This document shows, piece after piece, positions 43,711 through 57,800 of a stretch of 64,000 bases of DNA (positions are counted from its first letter, which is position 1; every line of letters starts with the position of its first letter). The notes beneath the pieces are model-generated. The model was not told where the DNA came from. It saw only the letters and a program-made list of their open reading frames with translations, and searched no databases. Made by a program: the position numbers and the translations under genes. The DNA is taken from NCBI RefSeq assembly GCF_019097595.1, contig NC_080716.1, positions 9,193,401 through 9,257,400 of the forward strand. Direction: 5' to 3'. The stretch comes from Hemibagrus wyckioides (lineage: Eukaryota > Chordata > Actinopteri > Siluriformes > Bagridae).

Positions 43711-44130
43711 ACAATATAAAGCCAAACATTTGTGGACACCTGATCACACCCATGTGTCATTCATTCCCAGACTGATGTCACAACGTTGGACACACAAAAA
43801 TGTCTAGAAACATTGTTCCAGCTTGTCCCTGCCTCTGTGCACAAAGCAGAAATGGAGGAACCCGGGTGTCCTGCAAAGGACCCTGACCTCAACTCCACTG
43901 TGATTTAGGATGAATCCGAACGCTGACTACATGCCAGGTCTCCTTGTCCAACATCAAGGCCTAATCTCACTAATGCTGTTGTGGTTAAACGGGCAAATCC
44001 CTTCAGCCACCTTCCAAACTCCTTCTCAGAAAAGTGGAATAATTCCAACAGCCACAGGAGGAATAAATCTGGAAAGAGATGTTCAAAAAGCACATGGATA
44101 TGATGGCCATGTTTCCACAAACTTTTTACA
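43711..44130 (+). mobile_element. Degenerate Tc1-like transposon fragment
   Basis: Begins AAAGCCAAACATTTGTGGAC and ends near TGTTTCCACAAACTTTT, inverted ends. Interior matches the catalytic C-terminal part of a Tc1 transposase: GACCCTGACCTCAACTCCAC (PDLNS), then CCAACATCAAGGCCTAATCT. Stops are present. Confidence 0.7.
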
Positions 44131-44305
44131 CCACATGCTGCATCCTGATGAAGGTTAATTTAAATGGTATTTAAACAAACCAACCATGACATGATTGACA
44201 AATAATACAAAATTAGCCCATATTTCCAGCATTAATTTAAATCAAGTTAAGAGACAGAACATCTACAGCACAAATGACATTGAACACCAGTAAATAAAAG
44301 AATGA

Positions 44306-44311
44306 TTTAAT
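44306..44311 (-). terminator. Candidate tmub1 poly(A) signal ATTAAA
   Basis: Minus-strand ATTAAA about 510 nt past the tmub1 stop; no nearer canonical signal was seen. Confidence 0.3.
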
Positions 44312-44756
44312 AGATTATGTCTTTGTTTCAAAATCCATTTTACACACAAAGTACTTCAATAGTCCTGACATACATCAGCAGCGCTGTCTGCTCTACTTCA
44401 TAACATTGAGAGACAGACAGACAGACAGAGACAGATAAACCTGCCTGAAAGTATGAACAGTCATGTGACTACCAAACCCTCCCATAGGCAAGCGCCAGCT
44501 ACGTACCAGCAGCCTGCAAAGCCAAAAATGAGAAGGAAAAATAAAATAAAATAATCAGGATAGGCACAATGAGCATTTCTAAATATTAAAAAAACTAAAA
44601 ATTAAATATAGAGCATGTTACTGTGTGACACAAGCATAAAACTTGCAGATGTAACTGACTACGGTAAAGAAAATAAGACATTTCTGAAATCATGGCCTCC
44701 AAAACAAACCCGAGAGACTCCAAAGATCCCAGAAGCAATGTGCAGTGGTGCTGGGG

Positions 44757-44776
44757 TGTGTGTGTGTGTGTGTGTA
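44757..44776. repeat. (GT)n microsatellite in tmub1 3' UTR
   Basis: Short GT run 45-65 nt past the stop codon. Confidence 0.8.
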
Positions 44777-44820
44777 TATGTGTAAGATAAGTGTATGCAC
44801 GTTAGGTGAAGCTCTCATAA

Positions 44821-47009
<2,189 letters not shown>

Positions 47010-47626
47010 CCTGGGCGACTGTGTCCTGGACTAAGGCAGCTTTGTATTAGGCACCTGCAGCACAAAGAAAGAGGTTGCTTTGCAGTATGTCCATCATAAC
47101 TAACAATACCTTAAGTGATTTTTACAATTTTAACCAATCTAAGCTTACATTCTAATATCCAACAACAAGAGGTGTCCTTAAATCCATCTATTAGTACCCA
47201 GAAATGACTGAAAACAGTTCTGCAAAGAGGAGGTCCTCTCTGCCATTTACACTGATGTTAGATAAAACAAAAAAAGTCTTATTCCAGCATTTAACAACCT
47301 AACTGCAAGCACACCGATGTCTGCGTTCACACTAACAGAGATTGGGAGTGGACAAAGTAACAAATGATTAGCTTGTGCACTAGTCTTATGTTTAAAAACC
47401 TACTTATCTAGTCTACAAAAAATAGTAGCTAACAATCTAATCACCCAGTATGAAAACCTAATTATTTAGACAAATGCATCAATACCAACTTATGAAGAAT
47501 GTTCAAATTCCTAGGGAAAGAAGGATATGATTACAGACAAAAGCCAGTAACCACATTCTAAAAGCCTGGTAAATGAATATTCATTACACCTCCTGAATTA
47601 AAGCGGAGACTGCAAGCCAAACCTTC

Positions 47627-47872
47627 GGGGCATTGGTGGCTCAGTGGTAGGCTACCATGCGGAAGGCCCAGGTTCGATTCCCAGCCAATACCCAAACCCC
47701 AGCCACTGGATGCAGTGCCGGTCCCAAGCCCGGATAAAAAAGGGAGGGTTGCGTCCGGAAGGGCATCCGGCATAAAACCTGTGCCAAATTGTTGTGCGGA
47801 CCAGTTGATCCGCTGTGGCGACCCCTCACGCACAAGCCGAAAGATCAACAACAACAACAACAACAACAAAGC
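47627..47872 (+). mobile_element. tRNA-derived SINE, second family, copy 2
   Basis: Head GTGGCTCAGTGGTAGGC, B box GGTTCGATTCC, body GTGCCGGTCCCAAGCCCGG, GGAAGGGCATCCGGC, tail TGTGGCGACCCC and an (AAC)n end. Better preserved than the copy at 43039. Lies in the tmub1 5' UTR intron. Confidence 0.85.
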
Positions 47873-47879
47873 CAGGCCC

Positions 47880-48085
47880 TTGAGGTCAGGACTCTGTGAA
47901 GTTCCTCCACACCAAACTCACTCATCCATGTGTTTATGGACCTTGCTCTGTGCACTGGTCTGCAGCCATGTTGGAACAGGAAGCGAACATCCCTAAACTC
48001 TTCCCACAAAGATGGGAGCATGAAATTGTCCAAAATGTCTTGGTATGCTGAAGAGTTCTTTTCACTGGAACAAAGCACCTGAATC
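47880..48085 (-). mobile_element. Tc1-like transposase fragment, minus orientation
   Basis: Minus strand encodes SSAYQDILDNFMLPSLWEEF and later ARSINTWMSEFGVEELHRVL, the region around the second catalytic Asp of a Tc1 transposase. It is an inverted partner of 49640-49815. Confidence 0.75.
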
Positions 48086-48696
48086 CAATGATTTGGAGGG
48101 GAGTCCCAAAACCTTCAGCAATAAGTGCAGGGGTGTGAATACTTTAGGAAGCCACTGCACCCGCTGTCTCTTCAGCCACGTTAGTTGTTTATCCGGACCT
48201 TCACACGCAAAAGCATGTACATAACTAGACTTTAGATAGGTCTAGATAGGTGATAGGTGGTTTATGTGTTGATGCTAAATGAGGAGAGGGGAAACTCGCC
48301 ACACTCATTTCCGCTCCTGACTCGGTGGCGGTGCTGCTGTCAGGTGCGACTTCATATCGTTTCTCTTCAGGATAAATGACTAGATTAAAAAATATATATA
48401 TAAAAGGAGTTTAATGATCACATCTTGTCCACAACCCAAAAATAACGACGGTGATGTCCGTATATAATCCTAACTAACCCTCTCTCCGTGTCGCCACGTT
48501 AACAAGCAGAGACACGTGCTTTAATATTTATGCCTCAATAACGAGAAGGAGACAGGTGAAGAAGTTTCAGCCATAAGGAAGCTAACAGAACATGAGAACT
48601 GTCATGTCGGTGTCCGGCTGCTTTGATGGTCAAAATAAAACCTTAAAACAACACTTCAGTGGGAAATAAGACCAAAAACACAGCGCTAGATATTAC

Positions 48697-48790
48697 CTGA
48701 GATCCTTTCTAATAGCAGCTCCATGACACGCTACAGCTCCTCAACTAGCAAGTGCACAATTCCACAACAGCTGTTGATTAGCTAGCTAGT
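48697..48790 (-). promoter_or_regulatory. Possible tmub1 non-coding first exon
   Basis: Minus strand AG followed by GTAATATC at 48696-48695 could be the donor of a leader exon that joins the acceptor at 47055. Support is by splice motif only. Confidence 0.3.
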
Positions 48791-49074
48791 GTTAAGGGGG
48801 GGGGTGGAACAAAACAGTACTAAAAGCCTAAAATGATATATAAACATAGAGTAAAATTGTGACATAGTACTGGAAAACCACTTACTGTTGACATATCACT
48901 CCTCATGACAGTAAAGCTTTTAACTCTCGTTTTTTACTTTTTATGTTTCCTGATATTTTGCGGGTGGCTTGACCACATTAGCATGAACCATCACTTCCGT
49001 TTAAAAGCACTTTGAACGTCAAAATAAAAGTCCTTTAGCGCGTGATCGGTCGCATGAACTCCCGTACTGCTATA

Positions 49075-49545
49075 CAGCTCTGGAAAGAAAAATTAGAGAC
49101 CAATCTCCAGATTTGAACCCTATTGAAAACCTCTGGAATGTCATCAAGAGGAAGATGGATGGTCACAAACCATCAAGCAAATCTGAGCTGTTTGCTTTTT
49201 TTTGTAAAAAGAGTGGTATAAAGTTCCCCAACAGCACTGTGAAAAATCGGGGTTATTCCACCAAATACTGATTTCTTAATGTTATTTAGCCAAAGCATTA
49301 ACACAAATTATTTGCATTTTGTTTTATTTGAGTTATTAAAGCTCTGCAAATACTGCATGATCTTGGGTTATTTTGATGTGTTGTCATTTCCTTTAAATAT
49401 ACACTCTAAATAACAATAGTTATATTTTGACTTTCACAAAAAAATGAAAAAAAAAAAAACTGTTCATCTCACCAATACATGAACCTGTAAGAAAAAAAAA
49501 ACATAAGAAACAGGGGTCTCTTATTTTATTTTTTTTCCAGAGCCG
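49075..49545 (+). mobile_element. Internally deleted Tc1 transposon with intact ends
   Basis: Ends CAGCTCTGGAAAGAAAAATTA and the complement at TTTTTTCCAGAGCCG are flanked by TA on both sides. Interior begins in the last catalytic region: SPDLNPIENLWNVIKRKMDG, then NRGYSTKY and a stop. The N-terminal two thirds of the gene are gone. Confidence 0.85.
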
Positions 49546-49599
49546 TACGAAGTTCTGATAACTGCAGGCTTTCTGAACTGAAATACTATCTGTTTTGGG

Positions 49600-49830
49600 A
49601 CATCCCTCCAAATCATTGAGGTGTTGTAATGTTTTCAGGGGTTATCTCGGCCCCTTAGTTCCAGTGAAAGGAACTCTTAATGCTTCAGGCGTAACAAGAC
49701 ATTTTGGACAATTTCATGCTCCCAACTTTGTGGTAACAGTTTGGGGATGACCCCTTCTGTTCCAACATTACCAGTGCACAAAGCAAGGTCCATAAAGACA
49801 TGGATGAGAGAGTTTACCCACTCATGAGCT
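49600..49830 (+). mobile_element. Tc1-like transposase fragment, plus orientation
   Basis: GGCCCCTTAGTTCCAGTGAA, GACATTTTGGACAATTTCAT and GCACAAAGCAAGGTCCATAA match the same transposase region as 47880-48085 in opposite orientation. Confidence 0.75.
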
Positions 49831-50016
49831 CATGTACAACAACACTTTCATTGTTAAATGTGATCTAGCAATTGCAAATATGGTGTTTGGGACTGAGATG
49901 AAGACAGATGTGTAAAGGAATTTTATGTATTTGATTTATTTTTGTAGTTCTTTTAAAACCCCAATGATGTCTTTCACCTTCACCATGATTACTTTACAAT
50001 CTTACTAACCAATGGA

Positions 50017-50085
50017 AACTATATCTATATCTATATATCTATATATATATATATATATATATATCTATATCTATATATATATATA

Positions 50086-50116
<31 letters not shown>

Positions 50117-50124
50117 ATATATAT

Positions 50125-50185
<61 letters not shown>

Positions 50186-50331
50186 TACACACACATATAC
50201 ACACACACACACATATATATATATATACATACATACATACATGTACATACATACACATACATATATATATATATACATACATACATACATGTACATACAT
50301 ACACATACATATATATATATATACATATACG

Positions 50332-50362
<31 letters not shown>

Positions 50363-50366
50363 ATAA
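50017..50366. repeat. (AT)n/(ATAC)n low-complexity array
   Basis: About 350 bp of AT, ATAG and ATAC repeats; apparent Tyr/Ile-rich frames are artefacts. Confidence 0.95.
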
Positions 50367-50821
50367 CATAAAAATGTTTTTTTTTGCTCATATCGAGGAC
50401 TTGGAATTTGAATGAAACCTTAACATATACAATTAATAGATTCTTTTCAGTACACCATTTAAACATTTAATCTCTAGCACAGTGATAGAAAGGTTAGGAA
50501 GTGTGGAAAAGATAAGGAATAAGGATCAGATCAGGATCACATACAAGCATATAGTTCCAGCATGGTGGAGTAAGTGTCATGGCTGCTGCTGGTTATGAAC
50601 TGTTTAGGAATTATAATCAAATGTAATCAGGTGAGTCTCTGTGGCCTGTTTACTCATTATTTTATGACAGATTAAGGGGATAAAAGGTGTGGAGTTGAAT
50701 CCAAGTATTTAATTTGCATCTAGTATGCATATGTGTGAACTCTCAGCTCATGCAACAATAGTCCTTGTTGCTGCAAATGAGGACAGCCACCATTAGGCCA
50801 AAAAAACAAAACATACCTAGC

Positions 50822-50864
50822 ACAGAGAGAGAGAGAGCGCGAGAGAGAGAGAGAGAGAGAGAGA
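50822..50864. repeat. (GA)n microsatellite
   Basis: GA run with one GCGC interruption. Confidence 0.9.
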
Positions 50865-50865
50865 A

Positions 50866-52130
50866 ACTTATGGAAATTGTGTTCAAATATATATGGAACA
50901 GTTTCATCTTGTCTAAATGTTTAGAATCATTGTTCTCAAACTTTGTGAACTGTAAGAAGAAATAGTACAGATTTATTTTACGCAATCAGTCCAGCTATTC
51001 CAATATTAGGCTTGTTAGTTAAATGTCTGCAATATTGTGGTTATTTATTGGAGCTATAGAATTTGGCCGAATTGTTACCGGTATTATGACTCATTAGTGA
51101 CAGGTCTATTTGTTCTGGGGGTTAATGAGGTTTAATTAAAATAAATGAGCAGACAAACAGGCTGATATAGCATGTATAGGTAATGCAATCATTGTGATAA
51201 TGATGAGTTGTAAAGATTATAGTAAAACTGAGATCAAGCCACACACACACAAATAAAATCAGACGTTTGTTTCCTGCTTTTTACTTTTTTTTTTAATAAT
51301 CATTTTATATAGACATTTTTAATATGTATTTATAAACAAAGATTTCCAGTTTCCCCACCTAATACCCAACACACAGACATCCACTCACAGAGTCTTCTTA
51401 CATTCAGAGGAACACTTGCCTTAATAAATAATCTCTCTTCCGAAACAAAAAAAACAAAACAAAAACAAACAAACAAACAAAAAAAACCCAGAGCAAAGCC
51501 AACGCACACAGCGACATTGTCACGATGAGAACTAGATTACACGAAACACTTTCTTTCGTTTAATTTATTTCAACAAAACACGCACTAAACTGTAACAATG
51601 TCCAACAGAAACATATGTCACCCCTTCATTATGTGTTTACAGCTCAACCTAAAGATTAGTGTGTGATCTGGAGGTGAATGATCAGCTTTTTCACCACTGA
51701 GGAATCAGCTGGGAGGGGAAAAAGGCTCACATGCTTCTCTTTCAAAATACAGATCTGAAATATGGGGCACGTTGATGCTAATGGGCGAAACAACACAAAG
51801 GGACACGTCACTACTTTTTTTAAAAATCATCATACGAATCCGGCAGTCCACTGCATGCGTTGCTTTGCGTCGCATTGCATTCCTTTAAACGACAAAATAG
51901 ACCATTTGTTCTGAGAAAATAAAATTTTTTTGATATAATCCATCTCCTTTATACATTCATCATGATCTTACTGTAAGTCTGTTCCTTGTGTCCATAATTC
52001 ACAGGTTCACAAGACGCACTGTGCTGCTTGGTTCATGATGTCACGCGCACGCTCAGTCAGATCTGGTGACGGGAGCAGACACTCTTTTGAAGGCTGCATC
52101 TGAAATTCAGAAACATCTCTACTTGTCTTC
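50866..52130. other. Spacer between tmub1 and fastk, nothing recognised
   Basis: AT-rich with a CAAA-rich patch at 51447-51485. No gene or named repeat seen. Confidence 0.3.
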
Positions 52131-52236
52131 ACACTCTAGGTCACGCTCTATATCTGGAGGTCCTTCTTCCTTAAAAGTCTTTCGTGGATTTTGAATGGCT
52201 CCCCATACCTGTCTCTTGTCCAGATGGTTTAAAACA
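52122..52236 (-). other. Exon-like open segment of unknown identity
   Basis: Minus strand: a strong acceptor (TGTCTCTCATTAG) precedes an open frame that reads VLNHLDKRQVWGAIQNPRK then TFKEEGPPDIERDLECEDK and a stop. Composition is protein-like (charged, no low complexity), but I do not recognise the family and see no partner exon upstream. It may be a terminal exon, a pseudogene piece or chance. Confidence 0.2.
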
Positions 52237-53789
52237 CTAATGAGAGACAGATTATCGACAATGGAGATAAAAACACTAGCAGAGAGCTTAGCGGTGGGAT
52301 GATATAATAAACGAGTAATAGAGTGCCTAAACCCTGTTAGCAAAAAAAATCATATACCAAAAAAAAAAAAGTACCGACAAAGACACTCAATCTGGACAAA
52401 ATATAAAACCAATCTTCATTCACAGAAGCAAGAGGTTGTGTCATCATTTAACATGCATATCCTGGACATAAAGCAGCTTCCTTCAGGCTTCAGGGGTAAA
52501 GGGGTTAAGTCCTAAATGCACCAGGGTGAGCTGAGATCAGAATTACAGCGTCTGTGAAACCTAAGGGTTGAAACACAGCCAGGAATCAACAATAATCCAC
52601 TGAGAACTACTGCTGTGCTTAATACATACGCCAATATATCACTATTACGTTCCTTACCCGATCTACACTATCGATCGTTTATTTATTTATTTATTTATAT
52701 ATATTTATTCGTCGAGACATTCTCTTCTCCCTGTATTTCAGCACCCCTGAAATCTGCTGTTATGGCAAACTATAAAAATAGGCATCTTTTATTAATAAAT
52801 TTCTGATTCCTGGGTGCGTCCAATTTTACCCGTTATATCAATTCATTTAGTTTTACATCAGAGCCAGGAGGCTAACATAATTATCACCCGAATTGAAGGT
52901 AATAGTGCTATCTGAAATCTTGAGATTTGAGGATGTGGATTAGTGAATTAGCTGGACTGGATCATGAGCCTGGATTTCTACAAGACGAGGTTGTCGGGCT
53001 CAAACCTGCTCCCGCGCAGGATTCTTGTGCAGAAACAAGATTATACAGTTAAATACATGTACATTTATATATATTGTGAGTATATATCAGTCAGTAAAAT
53101 CCTCAAATCAATTGAGACTGGCCAGGTTTTGGTTAATTTCTGTTTTCAGCTCAAGAAAATGTCAAGTGAGAGTTGGATACAATGGATTATTATTAAGTCT
53201 CATTGGTGCTTCACTATCTATACAGCCGAGTGTTATCATAGTGAAATATTGCCGTTGTCATCCTGTTCTTTTGCATTATTGTACAGACTGTTTTCTTTAG
53301 ACGAGAGCACAAAAGAAACCATTCGAGAAACTGAAAGTACCAAAACCGACCACAAATAAAGCAGCATGAACATTGCAAATTTCCTGACTTTAAGTGTATT
53401 ACATATCTCTTAACTGTTTTGCCTCTTCCGTCTTCTCACGTACCATTCTCATTCACAACACTGACTTTCTGCACGTGTTCAGATCTTGTTACGTCCACCC
53501 TTCACGTCATAACCGTCTTATTTGTATCTCTGTAGGAGCACACGGTCGTCTCGGACAGCTACAGCAATACAGCTCTGAGGTGCATTTCAAGCTCATTTAG
53601 AATAACCATCATTATTAAATCTAACATTTTTCTCTTACATAAGCCATGTACAAAGAATCTGGCCCTGGATAGTACTGTAAAGTAATCTAATTCATACATC
53701 AACCAGCTATTCCATTAAACCACAGAACACAGTTACTTATTTAAACATTTCTAATCGAATTCTGCTTTCAAAAGAACTTCTAATACACT

Positions 53790-54185
53790 TTCCAGCTACG
53801 ATGAAGTCCAAAAGTCTGAGACCACATTGAAAATCTGGCACATGAAAATAAACGGAAGGTTTTCTGAATAATAAAATATCTAAAACAAAGAAAGTAAATC
53901 TTCAACGTTCTGCATTGTTTCTAAACAAGTGTTCACGCTCATGGATTTGATCTAAAATGAATCATAAGGTTTTGCACAAGCGTGTGGAAATGCCATGCCA
54001 GCTCTGGTACACTCTGGAGACAAACCAAATACTGAGAAATTCAGAAACTCATGTACCGTTTAAAAAGATTCTACCTTTCACTCAAGTTGTTCCCAGTTAT
54101 ATAATCCGTAATGAAAACTTGTATTAAACTATAAAAACGCAAAACAGAGCATTTTCCCAAGTGCGCTCAGACTTTTGTACCCCAC
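53790..54185. mobile_element. MITE-like element with Tc1-type inverted ends
   Basis: GTCCAAAAGTCTGAGACCAC near the left end faces GCGCTCAGACTTTTGTACC near the right end. No coding remnant in between. Confidence 0.45.
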
Positions 54186-54623
54186 TTTATGCGAAATCAT
54201 TGCGCTCATCCAAAAACGTATACATATATATGATTAAGTTTGCATGATGCTGAGCAGTCGTTATTTGTTAGTTAGCTTTGTAGCTCCAGTGCAAAACTAA
54301 TGCCTCAAAATGTGACACTGACTCACTGTATTCAAATTTGGCAGTAAATCTGACTTCATCCCAAATCATTCGTTTTAAAAGCAGCACTGCGTACTAATAA
54401 GCACCAGAAAAATTAGCAAGCTCTGGCTATGTGATTGTGTTGTGCAGGTTGTGGGTGTTCTGGGAGGTTGGAGGAAGTTCATGGGTGTCACAGTTGTTTC
54501 CACTGTTTTTACATTTTGCCCAGAAAGGTATCATCAACCCTTCCCTAAGTCAAGAACTAAATACACCCACCCACCGGCTTAGTGTCACCACAAGTTGTCC
54601 TAAAAGACAGGATTGTTCACATC

Positions 54624-54629
54624 CTGTAA

Positions 54630-54660
<31 letters not shown>

Positions 54661-54770
54661 TCCTCAAAACACCAATGTTTTTTTAAACAGAACGTTGCAC
54701 ATGCTTGCAGACATGCTCTCTCTCTCACACACACAGACACACAGACACACACACACACACACACACGCTC
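54624..54770. repeat. Two (CA)n microsatellites in fastk 3' UTR
   Basis: Runs at about 54628-54656 and 54726-54766, within 180 nt of the stop codon. Confidence 0.9.
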
Positions 54771-54804
54771 ATGGTCACATACACACTCCTCGGCTTTTCC
54801 ACCG

Positions 54805-57800
54805 TCATAAAGGGACCTCCAGGAGCTTTTTGTGCAGGTACTGCTTCACTTCCTCGATTCCATTCAGCTTCTCCAACTCCAGATAGGGCAACTGATGAAG
54901 ACAAGCAGACTCATGAGGGGTGAAGCTATGAGTAAGCGTCTTCTAAACACACACAACTGGACTTACCTGTAATATGACGTAGCCTAGCAGCTGCAGGTGA
55001 CGGTCTCTCATGGCACGGGAACCCACGAGCACATCCGAGTTGTGGCAGTAGTGCCATTTATCGTTTACAGACATTATCACCCTGCGTGTAGAGAAGCACA
55101 CAGATGCAGGTGAACACACGATTAAGGGCTAAGAAATATACAAAACTGAAACAGCACTCTTATAAGCTATTTTTAGTGTGTGTCTCTGTCTTCAATAATA
55201 GGGGTAAAAACCGTTTTCTTCAACACAAGGATGTAAATTAATTGACAAAGTATTCAAGTTACTTGCCACTGTTTTAAACAAACAGTCCAGTCACTATATC
55301 TTGCTCTGAAAAGCTCAGTGACATACATATGGATGTATAAGACAGTCAGTAAGTTTGCAGGGACTGAGATTCTGAGTAAGGTATAGTACGTATATGGCCT
55401 GTGGGTAGAGCATCTGAGGCTGAGACTAAAAGGAGAGCAATATATTGCGAGGAATATTAAACTAGCCAAATACATTAAGCATTATACAAATAGTGCAACA
55501 CATTGTTCAAGTTAAGGCAATAAAGACAGTTTAAAATACTACCAGCAATACAAAAAAAGTCATGAGGTCAGGAAATATGAGCTCAGGACACTGGACTGGG
55601 TGTAAACCCTGTCATTCATGTGGTGGGCAATGGAACGATATGTAGAAGCAATGTCACATGATCTTAGCTGGGATCTCTTTTTGTTTTTATTATCAACATT
55701 GGAGTAGTGATAGAACGACACAACACAATAACCTCAACCTTTGTGTATTTCATTTTATTTCATTCACGATTGAGGATTGTGAACAAACAGGTGCAAATTA
55801 GGAACACACACTAAATGGGACACCAGTAACAAATTAGTGGAGGGCACAATGCACACAATCTTATACTTATTCAAAAATATAGAGCAGCCAATCTGCCTAA
55901 GGGGATGCCTTTGAGAATTGGGAAGACCCAGATGAAACCCACATGGATTAATGGATCAAACAGGGAACCCTGGAGCTGTGAGGTGGCAATAATATGCTTC
56001 CGTAATCTCATTTGTGCTCTGTGCAATTGTATTTACGATGTTTAATGGCAAAGCCTAAAGCATGTATTTTTCAATGGCGGCGTATGAGCAATTTCGCGAT
56101 AATAATACATTTAATTAGAGATCAGTTTTTGAGGAATGTGAAGTTAGACTGACCTTTTAATGGGCTCCCCAGTTGTCCTCTCCATCTCAGAGGCTTTTGC
56201 TGAATGCAACTGGAGTGGAGCAGCAGTAACTGCATTGCTATCTCCTGCCTCATAGGTCACACCTTCATAGAAAGGTGTGATACTGCAGTCTGGTCCTGAA
56301 TTGGCCCCTACTTGAATGGATGCACCACTCTCGTCATCCAGTATCTTTCCAATGGAGAACTGGAAGAGGGAGTCCTGTGGTGCAGTGGCCCCGGGGACAG
56401 CTGGCCCAGCTTGAGCCAGACATTCTGAAGGACTGCTCAATGTTGAGCTGTCCTGGCTCTCAAGAGAGTGCTCCTTGGCCAGGCTGGTGTAGTAATCTGA
56501 AGCTGGGTAATAGGTGTTGTAGTCCAGTGGCACTGCTCCATTGGTGCCCACTCTCTGCATGTGGGGCGGCAGGAAGGTGGAATCGTTTTCGGGCTGTTTG
56601 TCGACGCCCTCCTCTATCGGCGGTGAGAAGGGAGAGAACTTTTGGAAGTCAGAGGTGAGAGCAGCAACAGAAGAGGAACCGTCTGGTGATTTGGGGTTCA
56701 CAACCGTGCACATTGAAGAGTCTGCTGTTAATGAGACCGCTGCAGAGCCTGCTCTGATGGGAAGAACACGGCCCGCATGGTCTATCCACAGCAAGAAATC
56801 TGTGCAGGAGGTGGATAGAAGGAGAAATCAGAAGAATGAGACCGACTAGATAAGTCTCACATCTGTCTATGTGAATACGTAGATATTTCAACATCGGGAT
56901 GTCAAAATGTTTTTTAATACCTGTGTAATATCCAGGAGGTAGAACTTCATCTTGCTTGTAACCGTGCTCTCCAACCAACTGCCTGAGGGCTTCGGCAACA
57001 AGACCTTTGTAACTGTAACAATAACGACAAACTGACGATCACTACTGTCCAAGCAGCTCTTTGCGAGTAGTGTACAAATTTTAGAAATATACTGCCATCT
57101 ACTGGGAGAGTGATCTGTAATCGCAATTAAAGAACACAATTTTGCTTTGGCATTATGAAGAAGGTGTACAATACACAGGTCTGCTTCACCATTGTGTGCT
57201 GAGGACAATAAAATACAAGACACAAATTCATCAAGTATATTAAATGTAGTCCTCTGATAACTCGTGACTAAATTTTAGCCAACCGATATATATAGAGAAA
57301 CCAAAATAAATCATGTCAGAACTTTTTCCATCCTCAATGTGAAATTACAGTGTATAAAACAATCAGAATCTGTTTAGTGATAAAAGAAGTACAATAACTT
57401 AATTACATAAGTGTGCACACCCCTAAACCAACAAGGCTTTCTGGGTGAGAGTGTATCAGCATAGCACATCTTTACTTGGAAATATTTTCCCAGTCTTTTT
57501 TTTTTTTTTTTGCAAAAACATTCTTGGTCCATCAAATTGTAAGTGCCTCCCCTGTGCACAGACTGCTTCGGGCCACAACACGTTTTTAGTTGGATTCAGG
57601 TCCGGGTTCTGGCTAGGTCATTCAAAAATAATCTCTTTTTGGTTAAGGCATTGCTGTGTTGATATGGGTCCTTTTCACCTTCAGTGTAATAATAGACACC
57701 TGAAGTTTCTGCACTAAAATCAACTGGAAATTGTATTCAACAGAAGAATAGCAGCCCTAAAGCATGATGCTGCCACCACATTGCTCGACTGTTTGGTGAT

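Noticed and set aside
50012..50466. Long open frames rich in Tyr/Ile/Val on both strands
   Set aside because: They are translations of the (AT)n/(ATAC)n array and have no protein resemblance.
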